From contig JASLSL010000138.1 of NCBI GenBank assembly GCA_030743445.1, positions 1 through 10,918 of the forward strand: a DNA stretch of 10,918 bases. The letters run 5' to 3'. Positions 1-6,098 of this stretch are shown here, piece after piece. Origin of the DNA: Alphaproteobacteria bacterium. GTDB taxonomy: Bacteria > Pseudomonadota > Alphaproteobacteria > UBA8366. Under the pieces are notes generated by a model that saw nothing but the letters and a program-made list of their open reading frames with translations, did not search any database and was not told where the DNA came from. The position numbers were made by a program, and so were the translations under genes. The number at the start of each line of letters is the position of its first letter. Within the stretch, counting starts at the first letter, position 1.

Positions 1-170
1 GCGCGGTGCCCGAGGACGTGCTCAACGAGAAGATTCTGCCGCTGATCCCGGTCGGACGGCTCGGCGAGCCCGAGGAGATCGGCCGCTGCGTCGTCTTCCT
101 GGCGTCCGACGACGCCGGCTTCATCACCGGCTCGACCCTGACGGCCAACGGCGGCCAGTACATCACGTAA
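1..170 (+). CDS. phbB: Acetoacetyl-CoA reductase-like SDR, 3' end only
   Basis: This is the last 55 codons of a short-chain dehydrogenase; reading begins at base 3 and ends at TAA 168-170. The visible tail contains IPVGRLGEPEEIG, then FLASDDAGFITGSTL and the terminal NGGQYIT. That combination is characteristic of NADPH-dependent acetoacetyl-CoA reductases (PhaB/PhbB), which reduce acetoacetyl-CoA to (R)-3-hydroxybutyryl-CoA for polyhydroxybutyrate synthesis; related FabG-type reductases share part of it. The cofactor loop and the Ser-Tyr-Lys active site lie upstream of the window and cannot be checked. The gene converges on the minus-strand SDR ending at 378. The family is secure; the PhbB assignment is probable, and a phaA neighbour upstream would confirm it. 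Confidence 0.72.
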   Translation, partial: AVPEDVLNEKILPLIPVGRLGEPEEIGRCVVFLASDDAGFITGSTLTANGGQYIT

Positions 171-177
171 AGGGACT

Positions 178-271
178 CCCCCTCACCCCATACCCCTCTC
201 CCACCAGGGGAGAGGGGCTTTGCATCCAGATTGGCAAGGATAACCCTCTCCCCTGGTGGGAGGGTGAGGGG
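178..271. repeat. GC-rich composite palindromic repeat, copy 1
   Basis: Two inverted half-elements make a large foldback. Outer arms CCCCTCACCC (179-188) and GGGTGAGGGG (262-271) are complementary. Inside, CTCCCACCAGGGGAGAGGG (198-216) is an exact reverse complement of 244-262, a 19-bp stem with a 27-base loop. The first half alone can also fold: CCCCTCTCCC (193-202) pairs with 208-217. It lies between two convergent genes, so it could act as a bidirectional transcription end or mRNA 3' stabiliser, although no long T-tract follows. Copies at 1858-1935 and 4429-4566 share the design. It resembles REP/BIME-like dispersed palindromes; mobility is not shown by this sequence. Confidence 0.85.
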
Positions 272-308
272 CCTTTGCCCCCGAGGGGTCTTCACTCCGT
301 CTTATCCG

Positions 309-320
309 GTCTTGCAAGAC
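309..320. repeat. Perfect 12-bp palindrome
   Basis: GTCTTGCAAGAC is its own reverse complement with no spacer, the geometry of a dimeric protein-binding site rather than an RNA hairpin. It lies between two convergent gene ends, an odd place for an operator. It may be chance. Confidence 0.3.
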
Positions 321-361
321 GAGCTGGACCTGAATCAATATAAATCAATGACTTATAAAAT

Positions 362-379
362 GGGGACAGTCCCCTTTTT
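362..379. terminator. Hairpin plus T-run touching the SDR stop codon
   Basis: GGGGACAGTCCCC (362-374) gives a 5-bp stem with a 3-base loop and is followed on the plus strand by five T (375-379). On the minus strand the same stem is followed by an ATTTTAT stretch. It fits a short bidirectional intrinsic terminator for the convergent phbB-like and SDR genes. The T-run overlaps the SDR stop codon (378-380). The palindrome, flanked by AAAAT, also looks like the short conserved palindromes scattered in many bacterial genomes, so it could be an inserted element that serves as a terminator. Confidence 0.5.
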
Positions 380-1190
380 AGCCGGTCCGGCAGCTCGAGC
401 CGCCGTCGACCGGCAGGGCCACGCCGGTGATGAACTGGGAGTCGTCCGAGACCAGAAAGAGGGCCGCGTTGGCGACGTCCCAGCCGGTTCCCATCTTGCC
501 CCGGAGCGGCACCCTGGCGTCGCGCTCGGCGGCGATCTCCTCGCGCGACCGCTCGAAGGCCCGGGCCCGCGTGTCGACCGCCATCGGCGTGTCCATCAGC
601 CCCGGCAGGATGACGTTGGCACGGATGCCGAACTCGGCGTTCTGGATCGCGACCTGCTGGGTCCAGGCGATCATCGCCGACTTGGTCGCCTTGTAGGTGA
701 CCCAGGGGTAGTTGTTCCACGCCGCCATCGAGGAGATGTTAACGATGGCGCCGGCGAGCCGCTCGCGCATGACCGGGAGCACGTGCTTCACCGTCATCAC
801 CATGCCGCGCAGATTGACCGCGGTGATCAGGTCGAACGCCTCGGTCGTGATCTCGGTCGGCGAGGCGTCGTTGCCGTCGACACTGATGCCGACGTTGTTG
901 TGGAGGATGTCGATCCGGCCATGGCGCTCCATCGCCAGCTTCACCATGGCCTCGATTTGGGCCTCCTCGGTGATGTCGCACGCGGCGGCGGACGCCGCGT
1001 TGCCCTCACCCTGGATCAGCTCGGCGGTCTCTTCGGCCAAGTCCAACTCGCGGTCGACCGACAGCACCTTCGCCCCCTCGCGCGCGAACAGCATCGCGGT
1101 CGCCCTGCCGTTGCCGATCGCCGGGGTCGGGCCCGGGCTTTGCCCGGCGCCGACGACGATCGCCACTCTGTCCTTCAATCGCTCGGCCAT
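378..1190 (-). CDS. Short-chain dehydrogenase/reductase (SDR)
   Basis: A 270-residue classical SDR, a cytosolic NAD(P)-dependent oxidoreductase. The cofactor-binding turn is expanded: GAGQSPG at 14-20 and then GNGRA at 26-30 replace the usual TGxxxGxG. D46 in VDR after the second strand suggests NAD preference. NNVG (98-101) matches the usual NNAG motif; catalytic residues are N126, S153/S154, Y166 and K170 (YKATK). The C-terminal ITG...LPVDGG signature is intact. ATG at 1190 is chosen because GAAGG lies nine bases upstream; the alternative TTG at 1196 would be too close to it. The start lies two bases after the stop of the CMD-like gene, so translation is probably coupled and the two share a pathway. 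The substrate cannot be told from sequence; a hydroxy-compound or catabolic dehydrogenase is likely. Confidence 0.88.
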   Translation of the reverse strand: MAERLKDRVAIVVGAGQSPGPTPAIGNGRATAMLFAREGAKVLSVDRELDLAEETAELIQGEGNAASAAACDITEEAQIEAMVKLAMERHGRIDILHNNVGISVDGNDASPTEITTEAFDLITAVNLRGMVMTVKHVLPVMRERLAGAIVNISSMAAWNNYPWVTYKATKSAMIAWTQQVAIQNAEFGIRANVILPGLMDTPMAVDTRARAFERSREEIAAERDARVPLRGKMGTGWDVANAALFLVSDDSQFITGVALPVDGGSSCRTG

Positions 1191-1192
1191 GA

Positions 1193-1762
1193 TCAAATAC
1201 CTTCAGTCCTTTGCCAGGGGGGTAGGGGAAATTCGTCGAGATAGGGCTGGTAGCTCGGCTCCACGTCGATATCGAAGGACGCGAGGAACCGGACCACGGA
1301 ATTGTAGTACGAGATGGTCAGAATGAGATCGACCAGATGCTCGTTGGAGAGGGCTTGCGTGAGCGCCGCAAAGGTCTCGTCGGAGACCCGCAAATCCTCG
1401 GTGATCTCGCGCGCCGCCCTGAGCACGGTGCGGTCGAGCGGCGCCAGGTCGCTCTCGCCGCCCTCGCTTTCGGTCGCGATCGCCTGGATGTCGGCCTTGG
1501 CGACGCCGAATTCCTGGCCGATCTTGACGTGGTGGCTCCATTCATACGCGCTGCGCGCGAGATACCCGACCTGGAGGATCGCCATCTCGCGCAGCCGCGC
1601 GTCCAAGGTGGTGCCGAAGCGGATGTACCGGCCGAGCCCGGCATGGGCGCGAGCGGCGCCGGGGCTGTGCGCCGTGATCCGGTGCAGGTTGATGTTGCGC
1701 TTGAGAAGCTCGCGGTCCTCCTCCGCCAGGTCTTCCGGGTCAAGATAGGGCAGTCGCGCCAT
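1193..1762 (-). CDS. Carboxymuconolactone decarboxylase-like (CMD/AhpD fold) protein
   Basis: A 189-residue all-helical protein of the CMD/AhpD superfamily. The core is LDARLREMAILQVGYLARSA (53-72) followed by YEWSHHVKIGQEFGV (73-87), with E74 and H77/H78 in the usual helix; a second helical part runs to about residue 165. There is no cysteine anywhere, so the CxxC peroxidase/disulfide chemistry of AhpD is impossible and a decarboxylase- or hydrolase-like or ligand-binding role is more likely. ATG at 1762 is chosen because AAGGAAAG lies six bases upstream. A longer in-frame reading from TTG at 1804 only translates a palindromic repeat. It is the first gene of a two-gene minus-strand operon with the SDR, whose ribosome-binding site lies in the last codons of this gene. 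The substrate is unknown. Confidence 0.82.
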   Translation of the reverse strand: MARLPYLDPEDLAEEDRELLKRNINLHRITAHSPGAARAHAGLGRYIRFGTTLDARLREMAILQVGYLARSAYEWSHHVKIGQEFGVAKADIQAIATESEGGESDLAPLDRTVLRAAREITEDLRVSDETFAALTQALSNEHLVDLILTISYYNSVVRFLASFDIDVEPSYQPYLDEFPLPPWQRTEGI

Positions 1763-1780
1763 GTCGCTCTTTCCTTTTCG

Positions 1781-1813
1781 GGCCTCGTATTTCGACAAGC
1801 TCAATATGAGGCC
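1781..1813. repeat. 33-bp palindromic repeat with GAGCTTGTCGAA-type loop
   Basis: GGCCTC (1781-1786) and TATT (1788-1791) pair with AATA (1803-1806) and GAGGCC (1808-1813), with one G/T mismatch and an 11-base loop. Read on the minus strand the loop region is TTGAGCTTGTCGAAA, a sequence I recognise as the core of a palindrome dispersed through many proteobacterial genomes, usually CCTCAT...TGAGCTTGTCGAA...ATGAGG. Here it sits just upstream of the CMD-like gene's ribosome-binding site and would form a hairpin in that leader if transcription starts upstream. Confidence 0.65.
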
Positions 1814-1825
1814 GTTACGATAACC

Positions 1826-1842
1826 ATCAGGCTTCGCCTGAT
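1826..1842. repeat. Perfect 7-bp-stem hairpin with TTC loop
   Basis: ATCAGGC (1826-1832), TTC, GCCTGAT (1836-1842) is a perfect inverted repeat. It lies between the repeat at 1781-1813 and the larger composite repeat starting at 1858. It has no T-run in either direction, so it is not a clear terminator. It may belong to the same repeat cluster. Confidence 0.55.
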
Positions 1843-1857
1843 CACCCCCTTCCTAAC

Positions 1858-1935
1858 CCTCCCCCGTCAAGGGGGAGGGGATAAAGGGTGCCGATTTGCG
1901 CTTCCCTCCCCCCTTGAGGGGGAGGGAGAGGGTGG
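1858..1935. repeat. GC-rich composite palindromic repeat, copy 2
   Basis: The half-element at 1858-1880 (CCCTCCCCCGTCAAGGGGG and onward) is an imperfect reverse complement of 1902-1927, with a 21-base loop. Each half is also a small C-run/G-run palindrome, as in copies 1 and 3. The sequence is more degenerate, with runs of C and G replacing CTCTCC. Unlike the other copies it separates two genes on the same strand: the upstream aldo/keto reductase, ending at 1963, and the CMD-SDR operon. It could therefore end the aldo/keto reductase transcript. Confidence 0.72.
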
Positions 1936-1962
1936 GGGGTCGGCGCACGGATCGGGCCATGC

Positions 1963-2973
1963 TCAACCGACCCACGTCGGTCGGCCCTCGATCGGGTATT
2001 GCGGGTCGTTGTAGCCCGGGGTCGAGGGGTGGCCCGGGGTCACCAGCTTGTCGATCAGCGCCTCGTCGGCCGGCGTGAACTCGTGGCCGAAGGCGTCGAG
2101 ATAGCCGCGCCAGTGCGCCAAGGTACGCGGCCCGGCGAGCACACTGGTCACCAGCTTGTTGTTCAGCACCCAGAGGAAGGCCAGCTCGCCCGGGGTCATG
2201 CCGCGTTTCGCCGCGTGCCTGGCGATGCGCTCGGCCGCCTTGAACGATTCCTGGCGCATCTCGGTCTCGTGGATGCGCTGGTCGCCGCGACCCGCCCTTG
2301 TACCCTTGGCCGGCTTGCGCCCGGCGGTGTACTTGCCGGTCAACACACCGCGGGCGAGCGGCGAATAGGGCACCACGCCCATGCCGTAGTGCGCGCTGGC
2401 CGGCAGCACCTCGACCTCGGGTTGTCTGTTCATGGCGTTGTAGTAGGGCTGGCAGACGATCGGCCTCGGCACCCCCAAATTGTCGCACAGCCGCGCGATC
2501 TCGGCGATGCGCCACGCGCGGTAGTTGGAGAGCCCCCAATAGAGCACCTTGCCCGCGGCGATGATGTCGCCCATCGTCGCCACGGTCTCCTCCAGGGGCG
2601 TGCCGTGGTCCTCCTTGTGCAAATACCAGATGTCGATGTGGTCCATCCGGAGCCGCTCCAGGCTCTCGTCGATCGCCCGCATCATCCAGCGCCGGCCAAG
2701 ATTCGCGTCGAAATCCGCCGGCCCGCCGCGGCTGCCGACCTTGGTCGCGACGACCCACTGGTCGCGGTCCGAGCGCAGCAGGCGGCCGACCGCCTTCTCG
2801 GATTCGCCGCCGGTATAACCGTCCGCGGTGTCGATGAAGTTGACGCCGGCGCGCCGGGCGGAGGCCACGATCCGTCGCGCGGTGGCGCTGTCGGTCGGCC
2901 CGCCGAAGGTCATGGTGCCGAGGCATATCGGCGAGACCCTGAGGCCGCTCCGGCCCAGGTTGCGGTATTCCAT
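1963..2973 (-). CDS. Aldo/keto reductase
   Basis: A 336-residue NADPH-dependent (beta/alpha)8-barrel oxidoreductase reducing aldehydes or ketones in the cytosol. The catalytic tetrad is complete: D48 in NFIDTADGY, Y53, K78 in ATKVG, and H119 in IWYLHKED. LGTMTFG (18-24) follows the N-terminal strand, and GLSNY (147-151), QPYYN (175-179) and YSPLARGVLTGKY are typical of the AKR potassium-channel-beta/YajO-like groups. Length is normal for the family. ATG at 2973 is supported by GGGGAG seven bases upstream. It is transcribed away from the Nudix gene and is followed by a GC-rich palindrome, so it is probably monocistronic. The substrate cannot be inferred. Confidence 0.9.
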   Translation of the reverse strand: MEYRNLGRSGLRVSPICLGTMTFGGPTDSATARRIVASARRAGVNFIDTADGYTGGESEKAVGRLLRSDRDQWVVATKVGSRGGPADFDANLGRRWMMRAIDESLERLRMDHIDIWYLHKEDHGTPLEETVATMGDIIAAGKVLYWGLSNYRAWRIAEIARLCDNLGVPRPIVCQPYYNAMNRQPEVEVLPASAHYGMGVVPYSPLARGVLTGKYTAGRKPAKGTRAGRGDQRIHETEMRQESFKAAERIARHAAKRGMTPGELAFLWVLNNKLVTSVLAGPRTLAHWRGYLDAFGHEFTPADEALIDKLVTPGHPSTPGYNDPQYPIEGRPTWVG

Positions 2974-3071
2974 GGAAGCTCTCCCCGTGTCGAAGGGCGG
3001 ACTCTATAACGCCGTCCGGCCCGGCGCAAAGTTGTGATCGGCCGCCCTGCCGTCTAAAACGGGACCGGGCA

Positions 3072-3077
3072 GATAAT
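3072..3077 (+). promoter_or_regulatory. Possible -10 element for the Nudix gene
   Basis: GATAAT lies 33 bases before the Nudix ATG in the divergent gap and matches the sigma-70 -10 consensus at five of six positions. No convincing -35 was found at 16-18 bases upstream, so this is a weak candidate. Confidence 0.22.
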
Positions 3078-3110
3078 GGGCGCCCAATGAGCGCATGAAG
3101 GGGAGGCCGC

Positions 3111-3536
3111 ATGTCGCGCGAGTATCCGGACGCCCCGATGGTCGGGGTCGGCGTCGTCGTCTGGCGCGGCGACGAGCTGCTGCTGATCCAGCGCGGCAAG
3201 CCGCCGCGCGAGGGCGCGTGGAGTCTGCCCGGCGGGCGCCAGAAGCTCGGCGAGACGACGCGCGAGACCGGCCGCCGCGAGGTCATGGAGGAGACCGGGC
3301 TCGAGGTCGAGATCGGGGAGCTGATCGACGTGATCGATGCGATCAGCCGCGACGACGAAGACCGAGTGCGGATGCAATACACGCTGGTCGACTACACCGC
3401 CGAGTGGGTCTCGGGCGAGGCGGTGGCGGCCTCGGACGCCGCCGGTTGCCGCTGGGTCGATCCCGACGACCTCGACGCCTTCGAGCTTTGGGACGAAACC
3501 TTGCGCGTCATAGCACTCTCCAGGACGCAGCGGTGA
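3111..3536 (+). CDS. Nudix hydrolase
   Basis: A 141-residue pyrophosphohydrolase of the Nudix superfamily, which cleaves nucleoside-diphosphate-X substrates with Mg2+ in the cytosol. The Nudix box GX5EX7REUXEEXGU is complete: G42, E48, R56, E57, V58, E60, E61, G63 and L64. The box is preceded by WSLPGG (37-42). C-terminal CRWVDPDDLDAFEL (113-126) is the usual substrate-loop region of ADP-ribose/NudF-like members, but the substrate (ADP-ribose, dinucleotide, oxidised nucleotide) cannot be fixed. Start ATG 3111 has AAGGGGAGG immediately upstream. Its stop overlaps the start of the exporter by four bases, so the two are co-translated. Confidence 0.92.
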   Translation: MSREYPDAPMVGVGVVVWRGDELLLIQRGKPPREGAWSLPGGRQKLGETTRETGRREVMEETGLEVEIGELIDVIDAISRDDEDRVRMQYTLVDYTAEWVSGEAVAASDAAGCRWVDPDDLDAFELWDETLRVIALSRTQR

Positions 3537-4426
3537 GCGCCGAGCTGCGGGCGACGCTGATCGGCCTCGTTGCGGTCCTGCTGTGGGGCGCGTTGGCGCT
3601 CCTGACCACCTGGACCGGCCGTGTGCCGCCGTTCCAACTCGTCGCCATGAGCTTCTCGCTCGCCTTCGGGTTGGCGCTCGCCAAATGGATCGCCACCGGC
3701 GAGCGGCCGAGCGCCCACCTGCGGCATCCGCCGGCGGTCTGGGCGCTCGGGATCGGCGGCCTCTTTGGCTACCACTTTTTCTACTTCATGGCGTTGCGCA
3801 ACGCGCCGGCGGTCGAGGCGAGCCTGATCGCCTATCTCTGGCCGCTGTTGATCGTGTTGTTCTCGGCGCTGTTGCCGGGCGAGCGGCTGCGCTGGTGGCA
3901 CGTGGCGGGCGGGATGATCGGGCTCGCCGGGTGCTGGCTGCTCGTGACCGGCGGCGGCCGGGTCGCCTTCCAGGGCGAGTTCGCGCTCGGCTATATGGCG
4001 GCCGGCGCCTGTGCCGTGACCTGGTCAGCCTATTCGGTCTTGAGCCGGCGCTTCGGCGAGGTGCCGAGCGACGTGGTCGGCTGGTTCTGCGCCGCCTCGG
4101 CCGTGCTCGGCCTGCTCGCGCACCTCGCCTTCGAGGCGACCGTGTGGCCGGCCGACACGGGTGAGTGGCTCGCGGTAATGGGGCTGGGCCTGGGCCCCGT
4201 GGGCGTGGCCTTCTTCGTCTGGGACCACGGGGTCAAGCGCGGCAACATCCGGGCGCTGGGTGCGGCGTCCTACGCCGCCCCGCTGATCTCGACCTTGCTG
4301 CTGATCGCCTTCGGCAAGGCGGCGGCGAGCTGGGTCGTGGGATTGGCCTGCCTCGCCATCGTCGGCGGCGCGGTCCTCGCCGGCCGCGATTTGTTGTGGG
4401 ATAGCTCAGGCGGTACCAGCCGATAG
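3533..4426 (+). CDS. EamA/DMT-family exporter, YddG-like
   Basis: A 297-residue inner-membrane protein with about ten hydrophobic segments (roughly 7-27, 34-51, 68-87, 95-113, 121-139, 150-168, 180-200, 211-229, 239-260, 265-284), that is, two five-helix EamA repeats. RATLIGLVAVLLWG at the N terminus, YLWPLLIVLFSALLPGE (101-117), TWSAYSVLSRRF (163-174) and the late RGNIRALGAASYAAPLIST recall the YddG group of aromatic amino-acid exporters; substrate transfer from that resemblance is inference. GTG at 3533 is chosen because it overlaps the Nudix stop (GTGA) and has AGGA seven bases upstream. The open frame continues far upstream, but only as an out-of-frame shadow of the Nudix gene. It converges on the 4Fe-4S gene across a palindromic repeat. 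Confidence 0.86.
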   Translation: MSAELRATLIGLVAVLLWGALALLTTWTGRVPPFQLVAMSFSLAFGLALAKWIATGERPSAHLRHPPAVWALGIGGLFGYHFFYFMALRNAPAVEASLIAYLWPLLIVLFSALLPGERLRWWHVAGGMIGLAGCWLLVTGGGRVAFQGEFALGYMAAGACAVTWSAYSVLSRRFGEVPSDVVGWFCAASAVLGLLAHLAFEATVWPADTGEWLAVMGLGLGPVGVAFFVWDHGVKRGNIRALGAASYAAPLISTLLLIAFGKAAASWVVGLACLAIVGGAVLAGRDLLWDSSGGTSR

Positions 4427-4428
4427 TT

Positions 4429-4566
4429 CCCCCTCACCTTCCCACCGCTTCGCGGCGGGCCCCTCCCTCTCCCACGAGGGGAGAGGGATACTTTCATCGT
4501 GCTCGGTGCCAACAACCCTCTCCCCTCCGCGGGAGAGGGTGGCCGCATAGCGGCCGGGTGAGGGGG
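4429..4566. repeat. GC-rich composite palindromic repeat, copy 3
   Basis: Outer arms CCCCCTCACC (4429-4438) and GGTGAGGGGG (4557-4566) are exact complements. Inside are two perfect hairpins with the same 9-bp stem: CCCTCTCCC/GGGAGAGGG at 4465-4487 (loop ACGAG) and at 4516-4539 (loop CTCCGC). A third hairpin, GGCCGC-ATA-GCGGCC, lies at 4541-4555. The plan of outer CCCCTCACC arms around paired CCCTCTCCC hairpins is the same as copy 1. It fills the convergent junction between the exporter and the 4Fe-4S gene and probably serves as a transcription end for one or both. Confidence 0.85.
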
Positions 4567-4586
4567 CTTCTTAGTGAAATAACTTT

Positions 4587-5255
4587 TTATCCCTTTTCCA
4601 CCTGCGCCTTGCGGAAGGCCGTCATGTGGAATGCCGCCTGATCCGGCTCATAATGGTACTCGGTGCCGACCGGACAGGCCCGCCGCGCGAGGCAGCCGCC
4701 CGCCATGCAGTCCGCACCCCGCGGTTCCTGCAACAACCAGACGCAGGCCTCGACGTCGTAGGACTCGCCGTTGAAGGCGGCGACCGGGCAGGTCGAAAGG
4801 CACGGCTTGTCGGCGCAGCTCTCGCACGGGCTTGGCCGACCGTCGGCCGCCGGCAGGTCGATGCGCTCGGTGAAGGCGAGCGCCGCCCGGTAGGCATGCC
4901 AAAGCCCATAATCCGGATGGATTAGCACCCCGAGCGGCGAGTGGTGCAGCGCCTCGGCACTGGCGCCCCAGCGCTGGAAGGGATGGGGCGGCGGCTCGCC
5001 GAACGGGAACAGCGCGGTGGCCCCGAGCGCCGCCGCGACCTCGCCCACCACTCGCTCGGTCCAACGGTCGAGCGCGTCCGGCTCTTGCCTCATGTCGGCG
5101 GCGAAGGCGCGCCACATGTCGGGGCCCGCATTGCCGACCATCACCAGGCTCGCCGGGTCGCCCGGCACCTCGTCTTGCGCTGCGGGATGAAAGCCGCTAC
5201 GCGGAATCAATCCACATGGCGCCAAGGCCTTGGCGATATCGTCATAGGTCGTCAC
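4587..5255 (-). CDS. CblC/MMACHC-like domain fused to bis-[4Fe-4S] ferredoxin domain
   Basis: A 222-residue cytosolic protein with two halves. The C-terminal half carries eight cysteines in a two-cluster ferredoxin pattern: C144-x2-C147-x4-C152-x3-C156-P, C171, then C183-x4-C188-x5-C194-P, with C171 in a VEACVWLL helix like that in QueG. The N-terminal half (about 1-135) reads like the B12-processing protein CblC/MMACHC: an L-x-P-x-G start, a DALDRWTERVVGEVAAAL helix and, most strikingly, GVLIHPDYGLWHAYR (109-123), which fits the IHPx(F/Y)GxWxAxR pattern I recall for MMACHC. QueG and reductive dehalogenases pair the same two modules, so cobalamin- or flavin-dependent electron transfer is likely; the substrate is unknown. 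Start GTG 5255 is the only candidate upstream, since an in-frame TGA lies two codons earlier; no clear ribosome-binding site is visible. Often such proteins are just labelled ferredoxin. Confidence 0.7.
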   Translation of the reverse strand: MTTYDDIAKALAPCGLIPRSGFHPAAQDEVPGDPASLVMVGNAGPDMWRAFAADMRQEPDALDRWTERVVGEVAAALGATALFPFGEPPPHPFQRWGASAEALHHSPLGVLIHPDYGLWHAYRAALAFTERIDLPAADGRPSPCESCADKPCLSTCPVAAFNGESYDVEACVWLLQEPRGADCMAGGCLARRACPVGTEYHYEPDQAAFHMTAFRKAQVEKG

Positions 5256-5331
5256 GGGTCAACCATAGCAGCAAAGCGTAGTTTGGGGGCGGTTTCGCCG
5301 AACCGGCGCGGGTGTGATATGGTCCCCTCCC

Positions 5332-6063
5332 ATGTGGGCCGATGTCGTTGATCTGAACGAGTTTTACAGCTCGCGCCTGGGCCAGGTGGCGCGCCGGATG
5401 ATCCGCCGGCGAATCCGCTCGATCTGGCCCGACGTGCGCGGCATGTCGGTGCTCGGCCTCGGCTATGCGACGCCCTATCTCAGGATTTTCCGCGACGAGG
5501 CCGAGCGCGTCTTGGCAGTGATGCCGGCGCACCAGGGGGTGATGCGCTGGCCGCCGGTCGGGCCGGGGCAGGTGGCGCTCGCCGGCGAGACCGAGCTGCC
5601 GCTGCCCGACCTCTCGGTCGACCGGCTGATCATGGTCCACGCGGCCGAGCACAGCGAGCATCTGCGCGACATGATGCGTGAGGCTTGGCGCGTGCTCACC
5701 GGCAGCGGACGGATGATCGTCATCGTGCCCAACCGGCGCGGCATCTGGGCTCGGTTCGAGCGCACCCCGTTCGGCCAAGGCCACCCCTACAGCCAAGGTC
5801 AGTTGCGGCGGCTGCTGCAGGACTGCCTGTTCACCCCGGTCGGGGCCACCCGCGCGCTTTACATTCCGCCGACCCGGCTTCGGATCGTGCTGCACTCGGC
5901 CTCGGCGCTCGAGAATATCGGCGACCGGTGGTTCCAGGCGGTCTCGGGCGTGGTGATGATCGAGGCCTCGAAGCAGATCTACGCCGCGACCGCAGTCCAG
6001 GCCGAACCGGCGCGGAAACGCCGCCCCTTCGTCGCGATCACCGGCGGCGGGCGTCCCTCCTAA
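5332..6063 (+). CDS. SAM-dependent methyltransferase-like protein
   Basis: A 243-residue class-I methyltransferase-fold protein of a type common in Alphaproteobacteria. MWADVVDLNEFYSSRLGQVA begins the conserved N-terminal helix. VLGLGYATPYL (40-50) occupies the place of SAM motif I, but with an unusual Gly-Tyr-Ala-Thr-Pro ending instead of GxG. PLPDLSVDRLIMVHAAEHSE (90-109) is the motif II/III region, REAWRVLTGSGRMIVIVPN (116-134) is the typical post-motif strand and LHSASALENIGDRW (187-200) is family-specific. The target is unknown. ATG 5332 is preferred over GTG 5314 because MWADVVDL matches the conserved family start; no strong Shine-Dalgarno sequence is seen for either. It is divergent from the CblC-like gene (76-base gap) and convergent with recX. 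Confidence 0.8.
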   Translation: MWADVVDLNEFYSSRLGQVARRMIRRRIRSIWPDVRGMSVLGLGYATPYLRIFRDEAERVLAVMPAHQGVMRWPPVGPGQVALAGETELPLPDLSVDRLIMVHAAEHSEHLRDMMREAWRVLTGSGRMIVIVPNRRGIWARFERTPFGQGHPYSQGQLRRLLQDCLFTPVGATRALYIPPTRLRIVLHSASALENIGDRWFQAVSGVVMIEASKQIYAATAVQAEPARKRRPFVAITGGGRPS

Positions 6064-6098
6064 GAAGGCGTCCCTCCCAAGGAGGCGCTCCTCCTAAG
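6050..6098. repeat. Three tandem copies of a 15-bp unit, period 17
   Basis: GGCGTCCCTCCTAAG (6050-6064), GGCGTCCCTCCCAAG (6067-6081) and GGCGCTCCTCCTAAG (6084-6098) repeat at a strict 17-base period. The first copy contains the methyltransferase stop (TAA 6061-6063) and the last contains the recX stop on the other strand (TAG 6094-6096). The array also holds CCTCC-CAA-GGAGG (6073-6085) and GGAG-GCG-CTCC, so it can fold as a small hairpin and may act as a convergent terminator. Confidence 0.75.

Noticed and set aside
3003..3031. Minus-strand promoter for the aldo/keto reductase (TTTGCG-N16-TATAGA)
   Set aside because: The -35 matches only three of six consensus bases, too weak to list.
1853..3382. 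Long minus-strand open frame
   Set aside because: It is antisense to the Nudix gene, runs through the aldo/keto reductase in another frame and has low-complexity Arg/Ala/Gly-rich sequence typical of GC-rich shadow frames.
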